Shown here in pieces: positions 1-14,000 of a stretch of 64,000 bases of DNA (positions are counted from its first letter, which is position 1; each line of letters begins with the position of its first letter). The stretch lies in NCBI GenBank assembly GCA_013365365.1, contig JABVXU010000142.1, positions 1 to 64,000 of the forward strand, read 5' to 3'. Origin of the DNA: Cruorifilaria tuberocauda (Eukaryota; Nematoda; Chromadorea; Rhabditida; Onchocercidae). The translations under genes were made by a program, and so were the position numbers. The notes under the pieces were generated by a model. The model worked only from the letters and a program-made list of their open reading frames with translations, did not search any database and had not been told where the DNA came from.

Positions 1-376
1 TGAAAAAAAATCCTATTGATATTTATTTTTATTCTAATTTAATGTAATTTAGATGAAAAATATATTTTTTAGAAAAAAAATTAAAATTCTGCCAATTATC
101 TCGTTTAAATTTCAATTCATTTTAATTTTATTTTATTTTTAAATCGAAGTTCTAATAATCATCTTGTTTACATTTTGAATTCTATTTGAACTTTGAATTT
201 TTTTCCGAAAAATATGATTTTTTAAAACTTCAAACTATGAAATTTTCAACATTTCAAGAGAGAGAGAGAGAGAGACAGAGAAAAAAAAAGCATTTTCTAA
301 ATAATTTTAATGCACTTGCCTTTTTTTTTTTTGTTTTATTTATTGAAAATTTCAAATTGTTTTTTATTTTTCTTAG
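1..376 (+). other. Intron-like AT-rich sequence with a short GA run
   Basis: No gene is seen here. The stretch is T-rich, contains an (AG)n run at 258-278, and ends in the acceptor of the exon at 377. It is most simply the last intron of the gene that ends at 502. Confidence 0.5.
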
Positions 377-502
377 CGTTCTATCAGTGAATTGATTTTT
401 GGACGAGAATTTAAAGTGGAGAAGGAAAAAGCAAAGAATATGTATGCTAAACAGTACACTAAACCATGGATCGAACATCATGGAGCAAATACACCTGGTT
501 AA
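377..502 (+). CDS. Terminal exon of an unrecognised gene (partial)
   Basis: A 42-codon open frame follows a TTTTTCTTAG acceptor and ends in TAA at 500-502. The translated tail is hydrophilic and basic, starting RSISELIFGREF and ending WIEHHGANTPG. Codon use is less AT-skewed than the flanks, and the exon is clearly open where the surrounding DNA is not, which is why I call it coding. The rest of the gene lies to the left of the window, or in the AT-rich stretch 1-376 where I see no convincing exon. I do not recognise the family. It precedes the TRPM gene on the same strand by about 1.5 kb. Confidence 0.55.
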   Translation, partial: RSISELIFGREFKVEKEKAKNMYAKQYTKPWIEHHGANTPG

Positions 503-587
503 TTTTAATTAATTTTATTATTAAAAGTAGAGTTGTGAAATTTTCACTAATTTTAATTATCTACTCTATTTTCAATTAATCATCATT

Positions 588-1003
588 GCTTCATCGGGAA
601 TTCTTGAATGCAATCGATTGTTTTATCGTGAATTCTTGAATTCAATTGGTTGCTTCATTGAGAATTCTTGAATTCAATAGGTTGCTTCATCGGGAATTCC
701 TGAATTTAATCCATTGCATTATCGAGATTTCTTGAATTCAATTGATTGCATTATCGAGATCTCTTGAATGCAATCGATTGTTTTATCGTGAATTCTTGAA
801 TTCAATTGGTTGCTTCATCGGGAATTCCTGAATTTAATCCATTGCATTATCAAGATTTCTTGAATTTAATTAATTGCTTTATTGAGAATTCTTGAATTCA
901 ATTGGTTGCTTCATCGAGATTTCTTGAATGTAATCGATTGCTTTATCGTGAATTCTTGAATTCAATTGGTTGCTTCATCGAGATTTCTTGAATTTAATTT
1001 TAT
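588..1003. repeat. 32-bp minisatellite, about 13 copies
   Basis: Head-to-tail copies of a 32-bp unit of the form TTGCTTCATCGGGAATTCTT followed by GAATTCAATTGG. Copies diverge by a few substitutions; two higher-order blocks recur nearly intact (about 588-690 and 770-860). Many units carry a GAATTC core. The array ends immediately before the candidate exon at 1007, and its last unit runs into the acceptor TTTATCAG. No gene is seen inside it. Confidence 0.9.
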
Positions 1004-1006
1004 CAG

Positions 1007-1153
1007 TTTGCTCTCGATTTTGATTATTGCAATTTTGCTTATAGTTAGCAGAGGTCAACATCATGACCCTTCTTCAGTGGATGCTATGTACGTCAAGTTT
1101 TGTGAGGATGTTAAGCGTAATCCTGATGAAGCGGTTAAAGATTTAGAGTTAAG
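1007..1153 (+). CDS. Candidate exon encoding a hydrophobic leader, upstream of gon-2
   Basis: After the acceptor TTTATCAG the open frame reads through a strongly hydrophobic stretch (LLSILIIAILLIVSRG) into a charged tail ending DEAVKDLELR, and stops at an AG|GTTTGT donor at 1154. The two leftover bases join in frame to base 2041, giving R before the gon-2 start MARTRERA. The hydrophobic run resembles a signal peptide or membrane anchor, which TRPM channels do not normally carry at the N terminus. There is no ATG before the hydrophobic run in this exon; an in-frame ATG lies at about 1085. It could be an alternative 5' exon of gon-2, a remnant, or an exon of another transcript. Phase agreement alone has a one-in-three chance. 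Confidence 0.35.
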
Positions 1154-2041
1154 GTTTGTTACTTGCTATTTCTTTTCAATTAAATAATAACAAATTCATC
1201 TATTAAATAATAATATTGTACTTCGGTTAAATATTAATTATTTTAATTACTGTATTAATTATTTAAAAAGTATATAATATTAATGCGCATATCAGTAATT
1301 AGTATAATGTATTTATAAAATAATTACTTAAGTATTTACTTAAGCATGCTATAAAAGTAATATATATTACACTATTCGTATTCAATCAATATCATGCATT
1401 AGATAAAGTAAAAAATTAATTTTACAAATCAATGTAAACGCAATTAGCATATCGATCATATTCAATTAACATTTTGATTTCTGAAATCATCTTAAAAAAA
1501 TTAAATTGATTTCTGAAATCGATCCTGAAATTATTTGAAATAAATTTTTAAATTACAATTTATCAAAAATTTCTTAATTCAATTCTGAAATTATCTTAAA
1601 TAAACTTGTAATTTATGACCAGTCAAAAATTCACAAAAATAATTTCATAATTTGAAAGAATGAAATAAAAAGTAGGAGATAAGAAAAAAAGTATTAGTCA
1701 TTTTCTTCTTTTAAAATTATCTGTAAATTTTTTTTTTTAATTCGTCTAAAAAAATCATAATTAATCATTTTTCTTACTTATAGCTTTTTTTTTTCAGGAT
1801 GAAAAATTAAATTTGATTGAATTAAATTAACAATATGAAATTGATTTCTAATTTACTTCCATTTGATATAAAAAAAAAATTGAAATTTTAAAAGTATAAA
1901 TAAGTAATGCGTGAACCTATACTTAAATCTATAGCTAAATATTTATATGTATACTTATATATTTAGAAATTTGATTTAAATTTTAATCAGTGATAATTTT
2001 AGGTTGATAGTATGAATTATTCTTTCAATTGTATTTTTAGA
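1154..2041 (+). promoter_or_regulatory. gon-2 upstream region with a probable SL trans-splice acceptor at 2039-2040
   Basis: AT-rich DNA without other coding signal. It ends in GTATTTTTAG followed by A and then ATG at 2042, so a spliced leader added here would leave a 1-nt 5' UTR, a layout common in nematode SL1-spliced genes. This is the reason I place the main gon-2 start at 2042. The same acceptor could serve cis-splicing from the exon at 1007-1153. Confidence 0.45.
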
Positions 2042-5000
2042 ATGGCAAGAACTCGAGAACGAGCAGCAGGTGGAAACGGAAATACGACAACCGGCGGTCG
2101 TCGTCATCGACATCGAAATTCCGAAAACGGTTATTTATTTACATTTATCATTAATATAGTAAAATCTAACTTTAACTTTAAGTTTAAGTCGAGTTCTTCA
2201 GGTTTAATTTTAAAATTCACTTCAAATTTTACTGCAAGCAAAAGTTGTATATTCAGAAGTAGAAATAGAAGAGCGCCTAGAAATAATTTTCGATTTCATC
2301 CATCGATTCGTGTTGATACTTGCAAACCGATAATATTAATTAATAATACTTTTAATTTAAGTATGAATTGATAACTTACAACTTTACTCCTTTATTAATA
2401 AAATTAAAAATTGTGATATAATATAAGCATACAGGTCATATTATCATTATCATTTGCTAAATGATAAATGATAAAACAGTTTAATCAATCCTTTTGCTTC
2501 TTATTTAAATTTAAATTCCTGATCGAAGCATTTTTTTCCGATTATATGAGAAAAAATTTTTGACATAAAATATTTCAAATTCGAATATTTCAAATTTAAC
2601 AATTGCTATTACTTTAATATTAGTAAATAAAATAGATTTAATCTTTCCATCGATTCCTTTCTCTTTTTACATGTACGATTAAGACATGCTTACGTAGAAT
2701 TAGTTCACGTGAAAAAAAACGCCTGATATTCAACGAAAAACTGGTATACAATAATTTCTTAAAAGCAAAAAAAAAAGATTAACAATTTTTTATAATTTTG
2801 ATCATATATTTGTAAATGTATGAAAATATTTTCACGTTTTTCATAATAATTATGAATATTCCAAGAAAAAAAAATCAATAGTTCGTATGAAAATGTATTG
2901 ATAAAGACATAATACCTCTTTTTTTTTGTTTTTTATTCTTTTTTAATTTTTTCTTTCTTGCTTTTTTTAGCTTTTTTAGAATTGCAACGATTTCTCTCTC
3001 ATAACAAATGATGTCATATTTTATAAAGATAGGATGGCTTGATAATGATCCAATTTAACATATACATACACATACATATATACACATATATACATGTGTA
3101 CACATAGACACACACACATGCACACACATACACAGATACATACATACACATACATGTGCATACATATATATATACATACACATACATATATACACATACA
3201 AAAAAAAACAAAAATGAGCATAAGTACAATATCATCAATACATACATATATACATATGTACACATACACACACATACACACACACATGCACACACACACA
3301 CACACACACATACATATCTACACATATACTCATATATATATATATATATATGTACATACATAAGTATACACATGCAAATACACAAGGACATATGTATATA
3401 CGTACATACATATACATATACATATATATACGAAAAGATGTATCCGTGCATACGACGTCTTGCATTTCCGAAATCCATTAAATCTGGTTAATAAATGTGA
3501 ATTGTTTATTCTCGAAATTTCTATTGGAAAACGGATAACAAATTTTTTTCTCCAATGCATTAAATTTCTGTTAATATTTGGAATAAAAAATCTATTTCAA
3601 TTTTATTTGTTTTTTTATATATCAAAATTTAATTTTGTTTTCTTGTTTTTAATTATTCATAAATTCTATTAAACGATAATTTCTTGATATTTTACCTTAA
3701 ATTATATACGTGTAAATTTGTCTGTGAAGAAAAATGTATGTGCATGTATTTGTATATTTCTATATGTTAATATCCTCAATACATTTAGTAATGTTTTTTT
3801 ATAAGCAGCAACATTACTGTAATAAATAGCAACATTAATAAATAGCAGCATTACTGTAATAAAGCAGCATTACTCTAATAAAGCAACATTACTGCAATAA
3901 ATAGCAAAATTACTGTAATAAATAGCAAAATTACTGTAATAAATAGCAGCATTACTGTAATAAATAGCAGCATTACTCTAATAAAGCAGCATTACTGAAA
4001 TAGCAAAATAACTGTAACAAATAGCAGCATTACTGTAATAAATAGCAACATTACTCTAATAAATGTAAAAAAATGACGTATAAAATACATATTAGAAATT
4101 AGAAATAATGATTACTTTAATGCTTATCACTAAATGCATTGAAGGTAAATTAGAATATTATATTAAAGATATCATTAATGAAACTGATATAGAAATAGCG
4201 CTTGACGATTTTTTTTTGTACTACACATTACTTACTGTTTTACTTCCGCTATATATTGCTTCAACAGAAAGTAAATAGTACTTCTTGCGCTACACCACTG
4301 CTAAAGTGGTATATAGGGGAAGCGCAGTAAGCTAAAGTCTTTCGCTAAACTGCTGCTAAAGTATTGTGTAGCGAAATAGCAGTAAGCAATAGTTATTCCG
4401 TTATACTACTATTCAAGTAATGTGTAGCGGAATTAGCAGTAAGCTAAATTTCTTCCGTTACTGCTTAGGTAATGCGGAATAGCAATAAGCGACATTTCTT
4501 TCGCTACATTAGTACTATAATTAAACTTATTGTAGTAATGTGTAGCAGAATAGCAGTAAGCGATATTTCTTTTGCTACATTAATGTTAAAGTAGTATCTA
4601 GTAAAATGGCAAGTAACCGACACTTATTCCGTTATAATACTATTGAAGTAATGTGTAGCAGAATAGCAGTAAGCGATAAGTATCTAGTAAAATGGCAAGT
4701 AAGCGACACTTATTCCGTTATAATACTATTGAAGTAATGTGTAGAGGAAGTAATAGCATTAAATGACATTTCCTTCACGATGCTATAGTGCGTAGCAGAA
4801 TAGCAGTAAGCGACACTACTGTCAAAGTAATATGTAGAAGTAGTAGCAATACGCGATAGTGCTATTATTCATCAACGAATTTATTTACACATTCGAAAGC
4901 ACTGGAATAAGGGTTGGACCGTGGAATATTTAGTGTATCAGTCTGGGAGCGATGCATTACGTAAGGTTAGCTACAGATGATACTGATGCTGCGACAAATG

Positions 5001-8000
5001 CACAAATCGAAGTATTTCCTACATTTACGATTACTACCACTAATACAACAAATGTCGCAAACAGTACTGCAATAGCGACAACGACAGCGACGTCAACAAC
5101 GACAACAGCGACTCCAATGGAGTCAACCAATGAATTCTTCGGTAATACTAAAATGATGAAAACCTCTTTCTTCTTTACCTATTTATCAGTTTAATCAAAC
5201 CTCTGCATGTTTTATCATTTCCTTTTACGTCTCTATATCTATGTCTTTTTTTTTTTTGTTCACGTACAGTTGTCATTTGTAGACGTATACGTTGTATATA
5301 TCTGTATGTTCGCCGTTATCACTGATAGACTTAATATATCTTATATATGTCTGCATATCTGCCGATATCACTGATAGACGTAGTATATCTTATATGTCTG
5401 TATGTCCGTCCTTATCACTGATAAACGTAATATGTCTTCTATATCTGTATGTCCTCCGTTATCACTGATAAACCCATGTTATCACTGTAATATGTCTGTA
5501 TGTCAGCCGTTATCATTGATAGATATAATAAGTTTTGTATGTATTTCTTCAGTAATTTTACCCTTTATAGGAACATATTTGTTCATCATTTAAATTCATA
5601 TTCATATTAAAGAAACGGAATGAGAGATTCTGGAATTATCGGTAACATTCAGAAGATCCGGTTGAATAATGATAGAAGTATCCGGAAATGCTTTGGAAAT
5701 GTATAAAAATATCGGAAAGAAAAAAGTTCATTAATTCATCATTTATTATTTTTTTCCACTTTTCCTTTTTTTTTATTGATTCGTTAATTAATATGTTAAT
5801 ATAGATTTTTTTATTATTTAATAATTATTTTTATAGTGAAAAGGAAAATGTTTACTTCAAGTTTCAACAAAAGATGCTTACTTTTCTTTTTTTGATAGAT
5901 TAATCAAATTTTTATAAATATTTATTTCCATAAGTTTCAATGAAAAATGTTTAGATCAAATTTTGACAATCATTTATTTTTCCAAAGTATTTCAGTGATG
6001 AAAAAATAAAGGAATATGTTATTAAGTTTCTAAAATGTCTACAGTAAAATTGATGAAATACTTTCAATTGATACTTTATCATTCAACGTTTATTATAATT
6101 TCATGGATTATTTTATTTTTTGCAACAATTGCATCACGTTTAAAATATTTATAATTGAGAATGCAAATTTATTAATTGCTCCTGCATGATATATTTATTG
6201 AAATTGAAAATTTGATAATTTTATAGCAAATTTTACTGGACTTTTGATTGATAGTGAAGTGGATTTGATAATCAACTGAATACTTTGTTTTTTCATAATT
6301 TTATTTAAAAAATTTTTAGAACCGTCTCGCAATGGCAGCAAATTGAAGCCAATCGTAAAAATGAGAAAAGAATCTGGAAGTGGTGCACGTCATTTCCACT
6401 GCAATGATTGGCGTGAAATGCTAGCCTTAGTTAATAGTAGTAAAATGTCCGTTACCAATTGTGCAATGCAAACAGATAAGGTAAAAATTTGTCGCTTTGT
6501 TAGTTTACATGAAGAAATACGAGTAAAAGAAAATAATTCGAAATTGAAAAACGACAAGTATATAAAGAGTCGTAGATGTTTAAATATACTTTATGGAAAA
6601 CATAAAACTTGTAGGAATATTGAAGAGTAACCGAGATTATATTTTAAAAACTGTTTCTATGCTAAACTTTACATTTCTTAACATTTCTAGTCGATTTAAT
6701 ATTGACTATTAAATAAGACTTTGCGGGATTAGAATAAGATTTTATTGAGTAAATTAAGTTTTGTTTAAAAATGAAAAATTCATATATGAAAAAGAAAGTG
6801 AGCACCAATTTTAGTAAAGTGTGTATAGTAAGGAATTAGTTGCGAAACGATAATTTAGTAATATCAAATTGGAATTTGAGTTCAGACATTTTCATCTGTA
6901 AAATCGATCAACCAGATTAATTTTCTCTATGCAAAAATTTCAGGATGTACCACCGAAGTGTTTTGCATCGGAACCTGATGTTTGTGCAACTCCGGCTTCA
7001 TTAAATAATACAATACATTTAAGAACAAGAGCTACTAGTGCATCTGTGAGTTTATTGCCATCTTTTATAGTTGAATTTTTAATTGAAACTTAAAATTATT
7101 GCATTAAAAATCTTAACTGATATGTTATTACAGAAATTTTGATTTTTGTTACAGAAAATTTGGATAAATCATAGTTTTTTTATACTAATGCATGTTATTT
7201 TTCATTTGCAGTCACTATTTCAAAATAATTGGATAGAACAAAAATTCAAAAAACGTGAATGCATCCAATTTATACCAAATAATCGATGTGCTGATAAGTA
7301 AGTTAATTTACATTATAACATTTGAAGAAGGCTAAATGATTTTTTTAATTATTTGGATTATATAAAATGTATGTTCAGATGTGGTTGTGGAAAATTAAAA
7401 CGAAATCACATGTTAAGTCAGCAATGCACGGCATCATGGAATATTCCATCAATTGGAAGGATTCCAAATGCGGCTAGAAGTGACGAAGAAGTAGAACCGG
7501 AGATGACTGGTTGCGAAAGTGAGGTTGGATTATCAGTAAGTTTATGAAGTATTTGCTAAGGTATTATGTCCTGTTTCCATCTACTTAATCCATGTTATCT
7601 ATTTTGAAATGGATTTTATCAAATAATGTTTTTGGAAATTAAAGGACTGTCGTTTTTCTGTCTCCTTCCTGGTTAGAAAGTTTTTTTCTTCTCTCTTTTA
7701 GAATAAACTTGGTAAAACTAGTGAGAGATGGACAATAAGGAAGCATACAGCTCTATTCCCAACTGATGCCTATGGCACAATTGAATTTCAAGGTCAGTGC
7801 TTGATTGATTATTTATGAAAATGTTTTTATTATGATAAAACATGTTTGGAACCGAGCCATAGAGATCTCTATTCGAGGCAGAATCTTCTTCCTCTGTTAA
7901 TTAGTCTTTTCTCTTTATTAGTTAGCTCATGGTTATTATGCTAATAACGATTTTATTAGTGTATTCCATTTATAACTAATCAAAATAACTAATACCTTGG

Positions 8001-11000
8001 ATGAAGATTATTTTATTATGGTTATTTCATCATTCTAGTAAATTAGGTAAAATATAGCTCCAAGAGCGTGCTAAATCTCAGGAACAGTCTTTATGAAATC
8101 TTTTTCATTTTTCAACTAATGTGAAGCTTATCATAATATTACAGGTACACCTCACCCGTATAAGGCGCAGTATTTGAGGTTGACTGTCGAATCAAACCCG
8201 GCTGATATTATGGATTTATTTGAAACGGTTTGGAACGTCCCAGCTCCAAAATTAATAATAACAGTTCATGGAGGCATGACGGATTTTGAGTAGGATTTAT
8301 AATTCTTTAAATTGTCATCAATTAGAATAGTTTGCAGTACATTAATTTTTCTAGTTTGTTTTTTCATGTGTATAGAAGCATTCATTATTAATGAATATGC
8401 AGATGAAATTAGTCGTTGCATAGAGAGTGATCAGTAGAATTTATAGAAATTTTAATTAGGTTTTGCTCCAATTTTCAGTCTGCAGCCAAAATTAGCACGA
8501 GTGTTTCGTAAAGGTTTGTTAAAAGCGGCTAAAACCACCGGCGCATGGATTATTACTGCGGGTGAGTTATTTTTGAATATTTCTCCTTATTTAAAAAGTT
8601 GATGCTTTACCATCATTTCCATTAGTTTAGAACTTTTTTAGATCTATTTCGAAATGTTTATATTGTTGTTTTAATTATTCAATATTATTGATTTAGCAAA
8701 CGAATTTTAAAAACGGATCCAGTTTTCTAGTATTGAGAGCAATTCAGGTATCAACGCTGGTGTAGTTCGCCAAGTTGCGGCAGCAGTTGATGGTTCGGGC
8801 AGTGTTTCACGAGTTCGTTCCAAAATAGTCACCATTGGTATTGCTCCATGGGGTTTGTTGAAGAAGAGAGACAGCCTTCTGGGACAAGTAGGTTTCGAGT
8901 TTAAATTAAAGCTTAATTCTTATGCTTAAATTTCTGTATGCTAGATAAGCAGTTATTATATTATGTACTTCTTATTATAATCAAAATGATTCATTTTTAG
9001 GGTGTAGTTGTTCCCTACCATCCACATTCTTTTTCTCCTAAAGGACGATTTGCGGTGCTGAATAATAGACACTCCTATTTTCTACTTGTTGACAATGGTA
9101 CTGTAGGACGGTATGTTTTGAATTCATCCAGTTCATGCTTAATACACAGTTCCATTCAAGGGTTAGATAAGTTTATGACTTTCTAGTAATGCTAAAGTTA
9201 CCATGGTTGTCAATTGCACTGATGATGGTAATAACATAATTTATAGAATAATTCTGTACTATTTAGTTATGGGGCTGATGTAATATTGAGGAAAAGGTTG
9301 GAATCATATATATCTGAAAAACGAAAGCTTGGTAACGGAACACGAAGCGTCCCAGTTGTTTGCGTTGTCCTGGAAGGTGGAACTTGTACAATTAAAGCAG
9401 TTTATGATTGTGTTTGTATGTAAGTTTACCTGATTTAATTAATTAGTTCATTTGTTCAGTTGCTATCGATTGCTCGTACATTTAATAATAGATAGCTTCT
9501 GTTTTCAAATATATTTAAAATAAGAAAATTGTTAATTTGATTTCACTGTATCGAATTTTTAGTTTTATTAGCTGGACTTTATTAATTTAGTTGGACCCGA
9601 AGCTTCTGATTAATTTTGGATCCTGTGCATATCACAGTTATTGCACCAGCAAAAGGCTATCGTCCTGAATATACCAGCAGTCAGTAGCAGATGATATGAA
9701 TAAGAAATAAGAAGTTTAAGCGATATCATATTCATAGGTCACCGCGAGTTCCAGTGGTTATCTGTGATGGAAGTGGTCGGGCAGCTGATTTGTTAGCATT
9801 TGCGCATCAATACGTGCAAGAGGATGGGTAAATTTTTGTTCTTTTCAAATTTTCAAATAAAGCCATTTTTGTACTGCGCTTATAAGCTTTGTGTTTGTGC
9901 TGCTACTTGCAACCTTAGTTGATATCAATCCTTTATGTTATCTATTCTATCGATATGGACGCCTTCTGTGTCACTACAATTATTTCGTGCTTTTTTTTTT
10001 CTTGTGATTCACTCACTGATTAATGATTAATGGCTGTAAATAATTCAAATATTTTACTTTATCCAATTTAACTACGAGAAGTGTCAGTTGAATTTTGTTG
10101 AAGTTTCTTAGACATTAAGCCCACGTGAGTGCGTCGTATTTTTTTCCTAATGTTTTCGATTTAGGCAGTTACCCGAAGGTGTTAAACCTCAATTGTTCAG
10201 TTTAGTGCAATATGTATTTGGTTATGATGTTATCGCAGCTGAAAAACTTCTAGAACAATTGATGATGTGTGTTCGTCAAAGAGATTTGGTATTTTTTAAT
10301 TTCTTTCGTGTAATTTTTAAATTTCAATTTTTATCCCATATTTCAGGAATTTTGACAGGCTTGGGAGATATCAATTAACAGATGGCTATACCTATAATAA
10401 AAATTTTAAGCTAACACTTTGAAAAATTTTGTGTTGTAGATAACAATTTTTCGTTTGGGCGAAGACCAGAAGCAAGATGTTGATCATGCAATATTAACAG
10501 CATTATTGAAAGAGCAGAATTTATCACCACCAGATCAGCTTGCATTAGCATTAGCTTGGAATCGTGTTGATATAGCACGGTCAGATATATTTGTGCTGGG
10601 ACAGGTTATTATTTGATTTTTTGAATTTTAAGTGAATATTAGAGTCAACATTTTTGAGATTCATATTTCTCCGAATACAATTTTCTTCTTTATCATGTCA
10701 TCTTCCTAATTATCCTTGATAAAAAATGATTACCACAACGATCTAGCTTCATGTTTCACTCCTTTATTGTAATATGAAAGATGTTGCATGCTACTTAAAG
10801 GCCCAAAAATAGAAGTCTTGTTAACTATACTGGTGGCCATGTATTAATTATAGTAATTCCAAACTGAATCATTGTAAAAGACTAAAATGAGAAATATGAA
10901 TATAATTTGTAGGATTGGCCGAAGGCAGCCCTTCATAATGCGATGATGGAGGCTTTAATAAATGATCGGGTTGACTTTGTTCGTTTACTACTTGAAAATG

Positions 11001-14000
11001 GCGTTAGCATGGGTAACTTTTTAACTATTGGACGATTGGAGGAATTGTATAACACGGTGAGTTGAAATTTTTTATGCAATAACGACGGGCATTTTTATCT
11101 AATTATGTCTTGTTTAAGTTAGCTGTTTTGTTCAGGGAATACTTAATCTTGAGAATTTCAAGAAACAATTTAATATTTTCTTCTCTACTTTATCCACGCA
11201 ATCTCATGCGATTTAACATTAATTAATAGGCCAGGATGAAATTGATAATTTGTTTTTTATTTAATAGACCGAAGTTCTACCAACATCGTTTCAAATTATA
11301 GTACCACTTGATGTTCTGAGATAATTTTAGGACAAAGGACCGCCGAATACTCTCTTCTACGTGGTACGAGATGTAGTTAAAATTCGTGATGGATATCGTT
11401 ATCGATTACCTCATATAGGTCTTGCAATTGAAAAACTTATGGGCTATGCATATAAATCATCGTATACAGCTGAACCTTTTCGTTCAAAATATCTTGTTTA
11501 TCGAAATAAACTGAAGGTACGTAGTATGCAAAGTCAATAATATTTATAAATTTGGAATAAACAAGTGAAGATCATTCATCATTGTTCCAAAATAAAACTT
11601 GCATAAGTTCTCAATCCTCTTTCTCCTTTTTTTTTCAGAAACTGCGGAAACAAAATGAGGATAGCATTCGGGATTCTTTAGCATCTGATGGCTTTGTTAC
11701 ACCAATGACAAATCCGGATAACCTTGCCACGGACGCTGTTTTAGCCGCATATTCTGGAAATCGTGCATTAAATCATCACATATTGTGGCGTTCAAGGCGA
11801 GATGTATGTTTCTAGAATTCGAATTTTTAAACAAATTTTTGCTGTGTCAAGTATCATTTAACTGTTTCCACCTTAATATGCTGTTAAACATTTCCGTAGA
11901 AACATGAGAGACATGAGACGAAGTGGCTGAATCGTTATATATTATTGAAAATTCAAATTTCCAGAATCCAGCAAGTACTTTTGGATTAATAGCATCATCG
12001 AAACAAACTGCGGTGCAAGAAACGGTTGTAGATATTGAAAGCGGTAAGAATCAATTGAAAATTATATAACACTCAGAGTGCATTCTAGAATTTTGTTGTT
12101 GTATCTTTTTCTTTTTATCATTTGGAGCATAATTCAAATTTCCAGAATCCAGGAAATCTAGTAATTTCAGCTTATGGAGTGCAAAATAATCATTTATCGT
12201 TGTGCACTTTCAGAATCCTTATGCTCTGATACGGAAAAGGGTGTAGATGATTTCAAATACCCGTTCAACGAACTTCTTGTGTGGGCTGTTTTAACCAAAA
12301 GGCAAGAGATGGCATTATGCATGTGGCAACATGGTGAAGAAGCTATGGCAAAGGTTCGTTTCATTTGTGTGAGTTGAGTTTATAAAAGTTAATTTTAGAA
12401 TTTGATATCACACATCTCTTTGCTGCCTTTTTCCGATTAGAACGTTTTTTTTTAACAGAACAAAAATAAACAAAAACATTAACAAAAAATTTGTTATATC
12501 TTCAATTTGGCATTTTTATTTTTTATTTTTTTTTTTGGAGCTTGAAAAGAGTTTTTATGATACTTCGAAATACTAATTTATTTCTGAGAGCTGTTCTGGA
12601 TATTTTGGATGTTATTTTGGATTTGGATATTTGAATACTCACATTTTCGTTTGCCTTCATTTGACCATTGTTTTGCATCTAAGTTATACAAATGTAAAAT
12701 GCGGATAAAACATAAATATATTTCTGATAGTTTACAGGCTTTGATAGCGTGTCGATTGTATAAAAGCCTAGCAAAAGAAGCTGCAGAAGATTATTTAGAA
12801 GTTGAAATTTGCGAGGAATTGAAAAATCATGCAGAGTGAGTTTTTACGTTAATCGCTTTCTGAGTTGAATATTTTATTATTTTAATTCTTTATTCAGGTT
12901 GGCTAATGCAGAAATACTGTTTCATTTGTGTTAGGTTGAAGATTTGTTTTCAAAAATATTTAAAATGCAGTTATCAGTATTAGAATGTTCAGGAAAACAT
13001 TTATCATAATCTCTAAATTCTTAATATATTTTAATTAAATTTATTACAATTGAATATGAATTTTCAAAAAATCTTCCAATACTATCATCATTCAGTTCCT
13101 GCTTACTAACTGATATTTTTATGTTATGCTGAGCCATTTCTTAATCTTTTTCCCGCAAGATATGAAGTTTTTCACGTAAAATTTGTATGGAATCGTTTAT
13201 AGTATACAGTGTATCAAGTGATCTAAAATTTTCACAAAATAAGGATTGCTATCTTGATACACTGTTTTCTTCTTTTAAGGGATTTTCGCAAACTTTCACT
13301 TTCATTATTGGAGCATTGCTATCATCATGACGACGCACAAACACTTCAATTGCTTACTTATGAATTAATAAATTGGGGAAATGAAACATGCCTTTCACTT
13401 GCTGTAATGGTCAATAATAAACAATTTTTGGCCCATCCATGGTATGAGTTTTGAATTCATCTCTTTATCAAGTTTTATTGAGAAATGGTAAATCCAATAA
13501 CCTGCTTAAAAAGGTTGTGCGTGATTGTAAACCTTATATTCGCAATACCAGAGGATGTTTTAGTATGCTTTCTATTAATGGTATCTTATATTTCCATAAA
13601 CTTTTTTGATGTTTTTCAGTTGTCAGATTCTGTTGGCTGATTTGTGGCATGGCGGCCTAAGGATGCGCAGGTAAGTTGATCTTTTCTCGTTTTCTCGCGG
13701 TATTATTCTAAGTATTAATTATTTAGAGTTACTTGTTAATCACTTACTCAAAAAGTTGGCTTTAATAATTGTTCAGGAAGTTGGATTTATCAAAATTATA
13801 ACTGAAATGAGCTTGTCGTATCTAATACTTTTTTCACGTTGTAGCCTTGTAAACACAGGAAAAATTTTCTTATCAGTTTTCTTTACTTGTTAATTGATAA
13901 TTAAGATTTTCAGTCATTCCAATCTGAAAGTATTATTTGGTTTATTCTGTCCGCTGACTATACTGTTGTTGGAGTTTAAATCACGCGAAGAATTGTTACT

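Noticed and set aside
588..1003. Minisatellite as a CRISPR-like array
   Set aside because: Units are contiguous 32-bp copies without distinct spacers.
3014..3491. Five overlapping long frames on both strands rich in His/Thr/Tyr or Val/Cys/Tyr
   Set aside because: They arise from the CA/TA microsatellite, which opens all frames at once; they lie in a gon-2 intron.
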